A stretch of 64,000 nucleotides of DNA from Thinopyrum elongatum (GCA_011799875.1 CM022302.1:299099048-299163047), one strand, 5' to 3'; numbered from the stretch's first letter, positions 46,740 through 58,706 are shown. A program made the numbers and translations. Notes: generated by a model from the sequence alone, not told the origin.

Positions 46740-48130
46740 GGCCGTGCGTGCACCTCTTCTCTTCATGCACGTCCCCCACCTACGTGGATGTGTGTGAGAG
46801 AGATACAAACCTAGAGAGATGGCGTGTGCGTTCGTGTGTGTTTTTTTATTGGGGGTGATTTCGTGAGTGTATTTGTGCGAATATGTGTCGATGATATCTC
46901 AAACAAAAATGTGACACATGCAATGTGTGTGAAATAGAGGCCTATCTATATCATATATAGAGGGGGCGATCCACGAGAAGAGAGGGAGGGGTCATAAATA
47001 TTGATAGAGTCGAAGAGAGGATCAAGTGTGTGGCTGCGAGATCGATGAAGAGAGCCATCAAAATTGTGTGTGTGCACGTCAAAGATATAGGGCGACTGAC
47101 CTACCGGAATGTCAGAGGGGAGAGGGAAAGTTTGTGTGTGGCAGGGAGACATGACTAGAGCGCTCGATGTATCGGTGTGTGTGTGCGGGGGAGGGGGCGG
47201 GGGGAGGCAGAGACCTAACTAGAGAGGTAGATCGACTTGTCTATGTGTTGAGAAAGAGAGACCTAGCTATGTCTTCAGGGAGATCGGTTGACATCCATAC
47301 ATAAGTGAAGGACGGGAAATATGTTGCGAGAGAGAGATAGAGCGAGAGAGAGAGAGGTAGAGTGCCGGAGGGGTGGTGGAGTTGCTTCTCGGAGATGGTG
47401 GGAGAGGCCTACTAGACAAACTAAGGGTACAACTGCAATATCAAGAAGAGAGGGGATGTGTTTCTATGTGTGTGTGTGCGTGTGCATGATAGATGTGTTG
47501 GGAGGCATGCATGGATGATGAAGGGGGACCATATGTGATTGGTAAGCAGACCTAACTAGATCGGTAGATCAATTGTTGTGTGTCGGAGGAAGGGAGAGAC
47601 ATAACTTATGAGGTAAATCGATCGGCGCGTGGGGAAAACGAGTTATAAACGACCTAGCTAGCTATATGTATAGTGGGAGATCGGTCGGTGTACATCCATT
47701 TGTTAGAGGCAAATAAGGCCCATAGAGACGGATAGAGAGAGAGGGATGGAGCTAGGAGGTGGTGCAAGAGGCCTACTAGATAGGAGGGAGGAGTGTGTGA
47801 TTGTGAGGTCGATGAAAAGAGGGGCGAGAGTTTACGTGTGTGTGGGACCATATGAGAGACATGAGGCATGGACAGAGAAAGGAGGAGATGGAAAGTGTGT
47901 GTATGTGGTAGGCAGACATCGCTAGAGAGGTTTATCGATCGGTGTGTGTCGGAAAGAAGGAGTTGTGGAGACCATGGGAGAACGACCAAAACAAAATAAA
48001 TGAATGTGCGTGATGGATAGAATGCTGAGGGAGGGGGAGGGCGTGTGCATGCATGAGAGAAAGTTAGTGCTAGCTACAAAGGTTAGAGGATTGTGTGGGT
48101 GTAAGAGACTAACAAAGATCATAATTTGTT
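46740..48130 (+). repeat. Degenerate GA/GT-rich, C-poor tract
   Basis: About 1.4 kb in which the + strand is dominated by G, A and T. Loose repeats read 'gacctaactagagaggtaga', 'gagatcggt.g', 'gtgtgtgtgcg' and 'gagagagag', spaced irregularly 60-150 bases apart. All long open frames on the minus strand are products of this composition. No coding or element termini were found. Confidence 0.6.
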
Positions 48131-48240
48131 ATGAAAGTGGATTCATGTATTTGAATAAGAGATCATAGTGTTATAAACCTATGCAAGCATGAATATAGCA
48201 GTGATACGTGTGGTGTGCTTTTGGACATGTTATACTATAA

Positions 48241-48470
48241 TGTGATAATGCGTGGCGTTTGCAACTCACAGCTAAATATCAAACAATCTACACCATACTA
48301 TATATCGAACAATCTCACATTTTATTTGAATTTGTGATAATGTGTGGCATTTGCAGCTCAGAACTAAATGTCGAACAATCTAAACCATACCATATATCGA
48401 ACAATCTCACATTTTATTTGAATTTGTGATAATGTGTGGCGTTTGCAACTCACAGCTAAATACTTGTAGG
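48241..48470 (+). repeat. 92-bp tandem repeat, about 2.5 copies
   Basis: TGTGATAATG(C/T)GTGGC(G/A)TTTGCA starts at 48241, 48333 and 48425. Each is followed by 'aaccataccatatatcgaac' or a close variant in the full units. The third copy is partial. Confidence 0.85.
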
Positions 48471-48959
48471 CATAGGGGGCGGGGCACCATACATTATGTG
48501 ATAAACACATTATACATATGAGACATGGTTTAAATTATGAAGATCTAGCTAGAGCTTGAAATGTAATGTGATTTGAAATCGACATAAAGTGGATTGAAAA
48601 ATTCGAGTTCGAGTTCATATAGTACACATAGTTCATATGTAACTCGACAGTAATCATGTGGTGTGTTGTGTAGATCTTATTCAAATAGAGAAACAAATTC
48701 AAATTTAGTTCATATTGAAGCTGTAGTATATACGTTTGGAATGCACTAAAATTATCATTTGAGTAGCAGGTTACATGCATTATACACGTAGCGAAATATT
48801 TTAATCGAACATAACATGGATTCAAAGTTTTGAATGGCATTTGTAGTAACTCATACAGTAAAACGTGACTAGACTCTCTTGTGTGGTGCGAATTGATTTG
48901 TTTTTGGTTTTTTCGTCGAGGAAAGTGCGAATTGATTTGGTACAGTACACGTTAGGCTT
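48471..48959. other. AT-rich spacer
   Basis: No gene, terminal repeat or known element was recognised. It may be the 5' flank of the CACTA-type gene to the right. Confidence 0.3.
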
Positions 48960-49757
48960 GTCCGGAAATTTCAACCCGTGCCTTGTTATCCCAAAATTTT
49001 AAGATATCTCTTTGTCTCGTTGTGCTCCTAAAATTCCCTCCATCTCAACCCGCGCCTTGGTATCCCAAAATTACAACGCGCGTGAAAACTTCCACCTCCT
49101 GCGAAATCCCGACACGCGAAATTACCGTGATACCCCTGAACCGAAAGAACCACCTAGTTCAAATCTGTGGGGCTACTTTCATAACTTACCCCACATTTCG
49201 GACAAGCGCATCCCTAAGCCATGGTTCCCCCCTCCCATCCCCTCCGCCCCCCATTCGTACACTGAGGCCACGAAAACCCGCGAAGCCCCACACCCTCCTC
49301 CATTCGCCACCTAGCCAGAGCCTCTTCCCCGACGGCATCGTCCATCGCAACAGCTCAACGTCCCTCATCCACCGCACCGGATGAGGATCCGTTGTCGATC
49401 TTGTTGTCCCCCCGGTTCAGCCACCCCGTCCTCCACCTCCAAGGAGCTGCCCCAACATTCGCCACCTCCATTCCCACACCGCTATCTTCACCTGCACCAC
49501 CAGAAGAGCAGCACCATCACTGATTCCTTAGATGAAGCTGAGGCCTAATTGGCGCCACCAAAGAGGTTCTACAGTAATCGCTGCATTTTCTTCTTGATTC
49601 GATCTCACAGTCCTGCCAGTGCTCGATCCCGAGCCACCATGGTGCGGCTCCATCTACGGCGACGTCGCTGGCCACTTCCTCCATGACGTCGCTCCCTCGG
49701 CGGTGACGTCCACATCAGTAGGACCTGTTGCTGCTGCTCTGGCTCCCGCTAGCCCTG
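48960..49757 (+). pseudogene. 5' exons of a CACTA-type gene, left of the solo LTR
   Basis: GC-rich, CT-rich sequence resembling a gene start. The word 'tatcccaaaatt' is duplicated at 48989 and 49061. Exon-like text at 49400-49570 ends CCACCAAAGAG before GTTCTAC, matching the exon end at 54705-54711 (CGCCAAAGAG before GTTGTAC). A second exon begins after GATCTCACAG near 49611 and stays open to 49757 (LPVLDPEPPWCGSIYGD...), ending ALAPASP. It reads on in the same style after the solo LTR (TTAASAVAHAAAL from about 53932). The function cannot be named. Position and orientation fit the 5' part of the gene whose last exon is 58707-59149. Confidence 0.45.
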
Positions 49758-52700
49758 TGTGATGCCCCCGGCTCAATCATGCACTAATCATACACGCAAA
49801 TGCACACGATCAAGCCTAAGGACTCACGGGAAGATATCACAACACAACTCTAAAACATAAATAAAGTCATACAAGCTTTATATTACCAGCCAGGGGCCTC
49901 GAGGGCTCAAATACATAAGCTCGCATACAAGCGTCAGCGGAAGCATCAGATACCTGAGTACAGATATAAAAGAAAACACAGAAAGGCCCTTAAAAGGCGG
50001 GACAAAAGAAAACACTACGATCAAAAGGCGCAGGCCTCCTGCCTAGGACCCTCCGAACCTACTCCTGGTCGACAGTAAGTTCGAAGCAGTATCCACCCTC
50101 GGGGTAGTAGTAGTAGCGATTGTCGGCGGGGCAGCTATCTCAGGGGCTCCATCATCTGTTTGCATCAAAAGGGTATGGGGGAAAAAGAAAACAAAGCAAC
50201 CATGAGTACTCATCCGAAGTACTCAGCAAGCAAGGATCTACACTACATATGCAACATTATCAAAGGGTGGCTGTATATGTGGACTGGGCTGCAGAAATGC
50301 CAGAATAGAGAGGAAAACCTAGTCCTATCAAAGACTAGCATCTTCAGCGGTCTTGCAGCAATAGAAGAGAGTAGAACAGTACAATATAATATAGTAGTAT
50401 CATTAAGTCTCAACCTCACCCAGAGATCCTTTCTCGACTCCCTGCGAGAAAGCAATCCCAGAGCCATACAGTCATCAACCTCGTCCAGAGATCCCTTCTC
50501 GACTCCCTGCGAGAAGCAATCCCAGAGCCATAGTATCCAATTCTAGTTGTATCGATCGGGATACAACTCCGAGTGTCCGTTACCGAGGATCCGGCTATGC
50601 ATAGATTAGTTCTTCCCTGCAGGGGTGCACCAACTTACCCACCACGCTCGCTTAACTCCGGCCGGACACACTTTTCCGGGTCATGCCCGGCCTCGGCCAA
50701 ACGACACACCGCAGCCCTACCTAAAGCTCAGCAGAGAGGTCCCCGCCGGTCTACAACCTAAGCGCTCAGGGGTCTTGGGCCATCGCCCTGTGCACTCCGG
50801 GTCGTTGTGTGCAGGGTGGATACCAGCACCGCCTCGGATGGTCGGTACGATCCGACCGTGCCACAATGCTGAACTGGACGTCTGATAGAACTTTCGGCTG
50901 ATGCCACGATGCAGAGTACCCATATTTATTCCTGCGTGATGGTTAGTGCTATCGGGCCAGAGGCCCACTCGAATCAAATATCCAAATCGTTAGTACCTTG
51001 GGGGTTGCGGTAACGAGCAGAGACTCACGAAAGATGTGACCCCATCTCCCCGTCTCGAGGACTTGCGGCAAGGGCCAAGAATGCCCGGCCACGCCTCGTG
51101 TTCATCACTCGGGCACCATCCAGGTCAACCCGTCTTCACATCACACGCGGGTACCCCTCAGGGTCGACCCGCCGTCCAAGTAACAGTGTAAAGTCCAATT
51201 ATCCGTGTGTCCTCAACATCAGGGGAATCCGAGGTATTACCCTCGTTGGATTCCTACTCGATGTATCCGTCAAGGTGAACTCGGAGGAATCACCCTCGCT
51301 GGGTTCACACTTGAGGTGTTGTACGACGGCGTCGTTATCGGAGGTGGTGAAGGAGGAATCACCCTCGATGACCACGACCGATTAGCTACTCTACAGAGTT
51401 AACATCAGAAGTGCTACATGAGGTATCACCCTCGACACTCGATAGTAACACTGCAGTGTCGTTACAACTAAGGGGGGTGATGTGCGGTGCCGGGGCCTGG
51501 TCTTCGATCCCGTCGATCGGGTCTTCTGTTAATCCAGCGGGGTAGTCGAGACAAGTGGGATCATCGATAGATCTCTACCCAGCCTATACTAGATAGTTTA
51601 GGATAAGTAGGTAAGGTTTCAATAGCAGGTTACAATAAACAGGCTATGCATCAGAATAGGTAAAGAAGTAGCAGCAGCAATTCTAATGCAAGCATGAGAG
51701 AGAAAGAATAGGCGATATCGGTATGCTCAAAGGGGGGCTGCTTGCCTGGTTGCTCGGCGGCAAGGGCAATGTCGTCAATGGTGTCGTCGGTCTCCGGAGC
51801 TGCGTCGGTACTGGGAACTGCGTCGGGGTCTAACGAGAGAGAAGAGGGGGAGGAAACAGTATAAATACACAGCAAACATGAGCAACACGCTATACGACAT
51901 GACAATATGCAGTGCCGGGTGTGTCCTAATGTATGGTTGCATGTCACCGAGGAAGGGGGAATCCATCCGGGAATGTTTTCCCGGTTCTGGACATTTGTCA
52001 GACAGATGACCGGAGGGGAACGGTTCCATGTTCAGATAGCTAGGGACATGTGTCGGACGAACGGACCGCGTATTCGGATTCGTCTCGAAATTCCGAGAAA
52101 CTTTCATGTACAAAGTTTTTCGATCTGAGCTACGGATTATTTTAAATGATTTTTCAAAGTTTAAACAATATTCTGAAATTACAGATTTAAATTATTCAAC
52201 ATTATCCAAAATAGTACATGGTGACATCAGCATGACATAAGCATTGCATCAGCAGTCAACAGTAGGGTTGACCAGGTCAAACCTGACCAGTGGGTCCCAC
52301 TGGTCAATGACTGGACTAATTAACAGAGTTAAATTAACTAATCTAATCCTAATCAACTAGCGGGACCCACCTGTCAGTGTCTTACACTAATTACAATTAG
52401 TTTAAATTTGAATTGGGGTTAATTAGGCGCTGGGGCCCACAGGTCAGTGACTGGGGCTGCCCAGTCAGCGTTGACTTCAGTCAACGGGGCCAGCTGGGCC
52501 CTGGGGGCCACCAGGAAGTGACCCTGGGGGTGGGGCCCGCGTGCCACGTCGGAGCCGGCCGCCGGAGTTGCTCCGGCGAGGCCATTTGCGGCGGCGAGCG
52601 GTGGAGCAGTGTCGGGAATCGCCTACAGGGGGTCTCCGGAGCCGTGGCTTGGTCCGTTCGAACGGCCAGTCCACGCCGCGTCGAACGGTGGTGGGGGCAT

Positions 52701-53930
52701 GGCCGGAGACGGCCGGGAACGTCGCTGGCGACGAGGTCCGCGGCGGTTCCACTCGGATGAGCAACGTGATGGCAGCTACGGCATGCAAACGAGCAACCTA
52801 ATATGCTAGGGAGGACCTACGCGTTGCGGTGAGTAAAATGCGCACGGGACCGAAGCCATTGGTTCGCCGGAGCTACGCCGGCGATGAGCTCGGGCGGAAC
52901 GGCGTTCGGGCAAGAAGGAGGCGGCGTCTACGAGCAGCAAACGGCGACGAGCGAAGAGGGGAAAGAAGCGGCGGCTCACCGGGATCCTGTAGGTGAGCAA
53001 GAGTGGGCTCGGGGTAGCGCAACGGCGGCGAATCGTGATGGCGATCACCGGCGCCCAAAGCTTGAAGACGAGCTCATGCGCGATGAGGCAGGGGATTCCA
53101 GCTCCGGTACGACGCAGCTGGCGAAGCAGCGAGCTACGGCGGGGCGATCTGGCACTGCTGCGAGGCGTAGGGGCGACGGTGGCCGCGCGTGTCAGAAGGC
53201 CGAGGCCATGGCGGTGCTCGGGGAAGAGGAGAGGGAGCGAGGGAGAGGGAGTGGGGTGACTAGGGTTCGCCGGGGGGGAGCGGGGAGTTGCTCTTATCTC
53301 CAGCGCGGGCGCGGGCGATGCACTGTCGAGCGAGGGAGGGGGGCCAGTGCGCGGCGAGCGCGCGTGGCGACAGCAGCGCAGGAGGAGTAGTGCAAAGGTG
53401 GGAGGCGCTGGCGGTGGGCTGGGCCGCACTGCAGCCACTTAGGCTCAGTCGCTGGCGGCCTTTTTCTTTTTCTTTCTTTTCTGTTTCTGTTTTTCTGTTT
53501 TCTGTTTTGTTTTGTCTTTTGTCTTTTGTTTTTATTTCAAACCACTTTTGTAAAATATGAGACTAGCCCAAATAAATATGGTGCATTATAAGCCACTGCA
53601 ATATAATGGTTTTGAGTCCAAAGGTTTTCATTTGGGATTTTATTTAATTAAAAAGGATTAAATACTGCTGTTTTGTTGCTCTTAGAGTCACTTAATTAAT
53701 TTAGTGAATATTGGTTATAATTTTAGAATCGTCTCTCGAATATTTACAATATTATGAACATTTTAGTTTTCAAATTTGAACAACTTTTATTTTTACTTTA
53801 AGTTTGAATTTCCATTTGAATTTGAATTTGAAAAGGGATTTATTACTAATGATGATTAAGCACTGTTGATCATGATGACATGGCATAATGAAAAAGGGTG
53901 ATTACTTGGCAAACCACCGGGGGTGTTACA
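49758..53930. mobile_element. 4.2-kb solo LTR
   Basis: It starts TGTGATGCCCCCGGCTCAAT and ends ACCGGGGGTGTTACA. These are the ends of a very long Triticeae LTR type. Flanks are CCCTG (49753-49757) and CCCTA (53931-53935), a target duplication with one change. No internal domain or second LTR is present. Internal features are a 65-bp direct repeat (50410-50468 and 50475-50532), repeated GGAGGAATCACCCTCG words at 51284-51370 and a GC-rich part at 52480-53450. Frames in that GC-rich part are compositional, not genes. Confidence 0.8.
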
Positions 53931-54300
53931 CCCTACTACTGCTGCTTCGGCTGTCGCTCACGCTGCTGCTCTGCTCTTGCTCTCGGTCCCCTGCCTGGTC
54001 TGCTCTGGCTCTTGCTCGCACTGCTGCTCTTGCTCTTGCTTGAGCTGTTGGTCTACTCTTGCTCGCGTAGCTGCTGCACGAGCAGCAGCTCCAGCTCTCG
54101 CTCGAGCTCCTGCTGCTGCTACCCGAGGTGCTGCTATACGACCAGCTGCCCCGGCTCTCGCACGCGTTACTGCTCTGCCCCGGCTGCTCTCTGGTAGTAC
54201 GTTCCCTGCTGGAGTGGCTACCGATTTAGATCACTACTACTCTGCCACTAGTGCTCGAGCAGCCAAAACTATTAGTGCACTGCTTTTCTGCTACTAGTGC
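53931..54300 (+). pseudogene. Ala/Leu/Ser-rich exon remnant of the CACTA-type gene
   Basis: The frame after the solo LTR is dominated by GCT, CTG and TGC codons (AVAHAAALLLL...AARAAAPALARAPAAATRG) and ends at TAG near 54295. It continues the coding style of 49610-49757. The triplet-like composition suggests repeat expansion. No domain is recognised. Confidence 0.4.
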
Positions 54301-54301
54301 G

Positions 54302-54402
54302 TTCAGTTTTGACAGTAAAATTCAGTTTCGACAGCAAAATTCAGTTTCGACAGTAAAATTCAGTTTCGACAGTTAAATTCAATTTCAACAGTTAAGTTCA
54401 GA
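54302..54402 (+). repeat. 19-bp tandem repeat, five units
   Basis: TTCAGTTTCGACAGTAAAA and close variants repeat head to tail. The first three units are nearly identical and the last two have drifted. Confidence 0.9.
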
Positions 54403-54499
54403 GATGAGTGGCTGATGTATTTTACATCTAGCACTTTTTGGTTATGTATTTTACATCATCTATTGGAGATGCTATTAGAATACCACTTCTGGTTAACGT

Positions 54500-55665
54500 T
54501 GTCTCTCTTGTCCTGCTTCAGCCTCACCGCCGTACACCTCACCGAAGCTGCTCCAACGACGAAACCCTCCATCACAGCGGAGCAGTACCCTTGGCTCCAT
54601 CTCCAGGCGCCTAAGATCTTCTTTTCCTCCTCCGACTACCACATCAGCCGCAGCATCCTCAGCGACCAACACAATGATGCTGAGATCAACATGGCTTCGC
54701 CAAAGAGGTTGTACACTTGATGCATTACTTTTTTACTCTACATGTTATATATATTGTCCACTTAGCACACATAGTAACATGAAATACGATTTGTTTCTCC
54801 TATATAACAAGCATTGAGGTACCAGGCAACTTAGGTATCCGTGATGGACTCCGAAAGCCATCATTATTTATTTCTGCGCGTTCGAATTGTGCATGTGTCG
54901 ATGGGCCTGGGAGTTGAGCTAGTAGGGCAGTGGCCTGGGTCCAAAGTAGTACAAGTAGCACAAAAACATTTTTGAAGTGTAGGCTTTTGCCTGTTCAAGC
55001 ATGCCTACTAGAATTGCCAGTGGTATAAAGGAAAAGTGAAGGAAAAACATAGGAATTGGAAAGTTTCCTATGATAGTACTATTCATGCATTTGGTTCAAA
55101 GGAATGGAGCAAAGGAAAACTGTAGGATTTGTTCCTTTAGTGTCTCTTTCAAAGAAAAACCGTAGGAATTTTAATATCCACTTGGCCCTCCTTTTCAAAT
55201 TCCTATTCATGAAGAAGAAGACTAAGTGATAGTAGCATAATAGCATTCCTGTGACCTTCCAATTCCTGTGAACCAAACATCCAGATTGACAGAAATCCTG
55301 TGATTTTAAATTCTCTGTTTTGCACATGCATTCCTATACTATTACTGTGTATTTCCTATCCTTGCATTGTTAGAATCCTCCAATTCAAACGAGCCCTTAG
55401 AGAATTACTTCTCTTACAGATAGTTGTCAAAGAAAACCTTGTGTGGTTTGTCCCGCTCCTGCCGCGCCATCATCCACCCCAGCTCAGCTGCTCCAATGAC
55501 AGAAGGGTCCACCACAGCAAGGATCCGCCCTCCAGACTGTCTTTCACCGCCTCTGATCTTCTTCCCCACCGCTGGCAGCCATGACAACTGCATTACCATC
55601 ATCAACTGAGCAGATGACCTTGAGGACTACACGGGTCCACAAGAGAGGTCGCACTCTTTCGTGTC
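54500..55665 (+). pseudogene. Duplicated exon pair of the CACTA-type gene
   Basis: The exon-like block at 54520-54711 and the block at 55450-55662 are homologous. Both carry AGCTGCTCCAA.GAC, then a CC.TCCA.CACAGC stretch, CCT..GATCTTCTT, and end in AAGAG before a GTTGTAC or aGGTCGCAC junction. A third, weaker relative is at 49400-49570. Between them lies 700 bp of AT-rich sequence, probably intron. Stops in all frames make coding by the second copy doubtful. Confidence 0.45.
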
Positions 55666-56009
55666 TGCTTACGTTATGCATCCCTTAATATTACATGCTA
55701 CTTTATCGTCCTATTCACCAATTAGACCCTGAGTGAGCTCCAAACTAATGCTCAAACTTGAGTTTTTAAATGGTTATGGGGTACATATCGGGGCCGCAAT
55801 CAATAGTATCTGTCTACTATCTGGTTAATCTCTGGTGTCTACTATGAGTTTCATGTTGGGTGGGAAACAAACAGTAAAGAAGCCATTATATGTATTTTTT
55901 AACTGAAGCCATTATCTGCTTGCTATCATTGGTTTTGGGTCTATCCACAGGTTGCTACCATCACTCTGGATTTCTGCATGCACTCCTTACATAATCTCAC
56001 TATGTTTTA

Positions 56010-58230
56010 TTAATATGCATGTCAGTTATTGTACACAATGGAACTGAACATGTAGGGAAAAAGAGACGAGCCTTGCGTGGCACTAAAATTTCATGCAAAC
56101 GCCGCTCCATGGTGGGTGCAAAGGCAGCCCCCCTCCACCCATTTCAGATTGTAATCAAGAGGAAGATAACTGTTTTGAGGGGGATTCAGAAGGAGCAGAC
56201 CACTCCTGTTTACCCCCTGAGGTCTTTGCTCTAACTTGGCATGCTGATGTTGGTCATATCATGCATATGGTGCCTTGCATTGCTTACTTTAAACATCAAA
56301 TATGTCATCTGCTTAGTTTAGACATGCTTTGTGTGAATGCCATCTGTTTAGTTTCTATATCGTATATGTGAATTATGCAACGCAATCTTGTTTAGCCAGG
56401 CATCATATATGTGAATTTTGCAATGCCATCCTACTTAGCCAGTCATCTTATATGTGAATTATATCACACCATCCTTTTTTTTCATTATGTATTACATTTG
56501 TCAACAATGTTAGTACATTCAACTACTCTTCGTGTGCATCAGCCATTTGACACGGTGATGGAAAAATATGGAGTGAAAACAAGGTCTTCAGAGCAGACAA
56601 TGCTATCTGACAAAGCGCATATCTCGCTAGTTACGGATAGCTCCTCAAAGGAGGATTCAGAGACACATGACCAGTCCTATTCCCCCCCCCCCCCCCCCCG
56701 AGGTGTATGCTCTAACTTGGCAGGGTTATGTTGCTCATATCGTGCGTATGGTGTCTTGCATTGCTATTTCATTTGCTTAGTTTAGACATGCTTTGTGTGA
56801 ATGCCACCTGTATAGTGTCTAATTACCATATATGTGAATTATGCAATGCCATCTTGTTGCAAGACATTATATATGTGAATTATGCAATGCTATCTTGTTG
56901 CAAGGCATTTTATATGTGAATTATGCAATGCCATGCTGTTTAGCCAATCATCATATATGTGAATTATATCATGTTATCCTTTTTTTGTATTACGTATTCC
57001 ATTTGTCAACAACATTTGTATATTCAACTACTCTTCCTGTGCATCAGCCATTCGAATCGGTGATGGAAGTATCTGGAGTGAAAACAAGGTCTTCAGAGCA
57101 GATAATGCTACATGCTTAAACAGACATCTTGCTGGTTACAGGTAGCTCCTCGGAGGAGGATTCAGAGACAGATGACCAGTCCTATTTCCCCCCTGAGGTG
57201 TATGCTCAAACTTGGCAGGGTTATATTACTCATATCATGCATATGTTGTCTTGCATTGCTTAGTTTTTACATCATACACACAATATTGAATGCCATCTGC
57301 TTAGTTTAGACATCATATATGTGATTGCCATCTGCTTACTTGCTTAGTATATAAATCATATATTTGAATTATATCATGCCATCATGTTTACATAGAAAGC
57401 ATCTATCTGAATTATGGCATGCTAACCCATTTAATAAAGACATCATATAGTTATATCATCTCATCATGTTTAGTGTTTACATAGTCATCATATTTTGAAT
57501 TATGTCATTCTATCCGTGAATTATATCATGCCATCATGTTTCCATAGGCGGCATGTATGTGAATTATGGCATGCCAACCTATTTAATAAACACATCATAT
57601 AGTTATATCATGTCATCCTGTTTACATAGTCATCATATTTTGAATTATGTCTTTCTATCCTATTTAGTTAGCCATCATATATGTGAAATTGTGTCATGCT
57701 ATACTGTTTAGTTAGCCATCATATATGTGAAAATGTGTCATGCTATCCTGTTTGGTTAGACAACATAAATGTGAATTATTTCATGCCCTCTTTTATTCCC
57801 CACTATCCATTGCACCTGTCTATCAAACAATGTCTGTACATTCAATTACTTTTCTTGATTATCAGCCATTTGAATTGGAGGGGGTGATGGTAGTATATAA
57901 GGGAGTAACAACACGGTCTTCAGAAAAGATAGTGCTACCAGTCGATGCAGATAGAACCACGGTTGTACTTGCCCAAGAACCAGCCCCACCACACATAACC
58001 CAAACTCTCGCAGATTCTACCCCTACCCATTTGGACAGAGAACCAACTACACCCCTTCTAACCCCAACCCCAGCAGATAGTAACCCAGTTCCAGTTGACA
58101 TAGCACCGCCTCCACCACACAGCACCCAAACACGAGTAGTTAGTAAGGCAACTGCAGTGCCCAAAGCACGAGGACCACCACTCCAAACCCCAACTCAACG
58201 CTTAAAGCAGAAGAAGAATTGTTCTCAGGT
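56010..58230 (+). pseudogene. Amplified exon array of the CACTA-type gene
   Basis: Four related exon-like blocks lie at about 56149-56240, 56538-56722, 57045-57222 and 57863-58230. Blocks 2-4 start after TGCATCAG or TTATCAG and share QPF, TRSSEQ/TRSSEK and, in blocks 2 and 3, SSS.EDSET.DQSY..PEVYA. Block 1 shares only the later part (GDSEGADHSC.PPEVFALTW). Block 3 contains an in-frame TAA in the middle. Block 2 contains an 18-base C tract where its relatives have about six. Block 4 continues into a Pro/Thr-rich stretch (TPTPADSNPVPVDIAPPPP). The spacers are themselves repetitive. The product is probably the proline-rich middle of the CACTA accessory protein. Confidence 0.55.
56330..57790 (+). 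repeat. Intronic minisatellite-like repeats between amplified exons
   Basis: Variants of CATCATATATGTGAATTATG followed by CAATGCCATC(C/T)TGTT recur more than ten times, at intervals of about 40-60 bases, in every spacer of the exon array. They diverge gradually, so they were amplified over time. Confidence 0.75.
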
Positions 58231-58706
58231 CAGGATCTGTAGCTATGGTTCATACTCCTTTGATCTTGCATCACTGTATTTACTCATACCAACTAATTTC
58301 AAAATTGAAGGATGGAATTGAAACTCCAATGGCGCAATAGGTATGTTTTAAACTTGTTTCTTCAACTGGTCTGCTGTTGTAACTTGCTCTATGTTGATTT
58401 CAGTTTCAATTGAATAAACAGTTATGTTCTTATGTCACGCACATTACAAGTGTTGTTACTGTTGTGTAGTTTCCCACACTTATATTCTGTCTATGCTGCT
58501 TTGTCTTAAACATATATGATTTGAACTGTGTCTCTATCTTGATTTGGCAACAAAAACTAGAATGATATAGACCATACAGTGACCATGGTACATAGATATA
58601 TGTTTGTTTCATGCTGTTATCCTGTCCACTTTACTACTAAACTGATTTACCAAAATGAGTTTCATATACAACATGGTAAACCTGTGATGTGTCTGCTTGT
58701 TTCTCT
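58231..58706 (+). other. Probable intron of the CACTA-type gene
   Basis: AT-rich sequence after CAGAAGAAGAATTGTTCTCAG (58208-58228) with a GTCAGG donor candidate. It ends with TTGTTTCTCTTTTAG at 58697-58711, a good plant acceptor. No coding signal is seen. Confidence 0.5.

Noticed and set aside
47654..48122. 111- and 66-codon minus-strand frames
   Set aside because: They arise from the C-poor GA/GT tract; Leu/Ser/His/Pro-rich products without any motif.
51200..51480. CRISPR-like repeats (GGAATCACCCTCG words)
   Set aside because: Spacing is irregular, units diverge and the region is inside a plant LTR; no array structure.
52806..53438. 210-codon minus-strand frame and overlapping plus-strand frames in GC-rich DNA
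   Set aside because: They lie inside the solo LTR 49758-53930, overlap each other on both strands, and show Arg/Ala/Pro-rich composition expected from GC-rich sequence without domains.
58430..58612. Minus-strand 60-codon frame
   Set aside because: It falls in a probable intron, is short and has no domain or conservation evidence.
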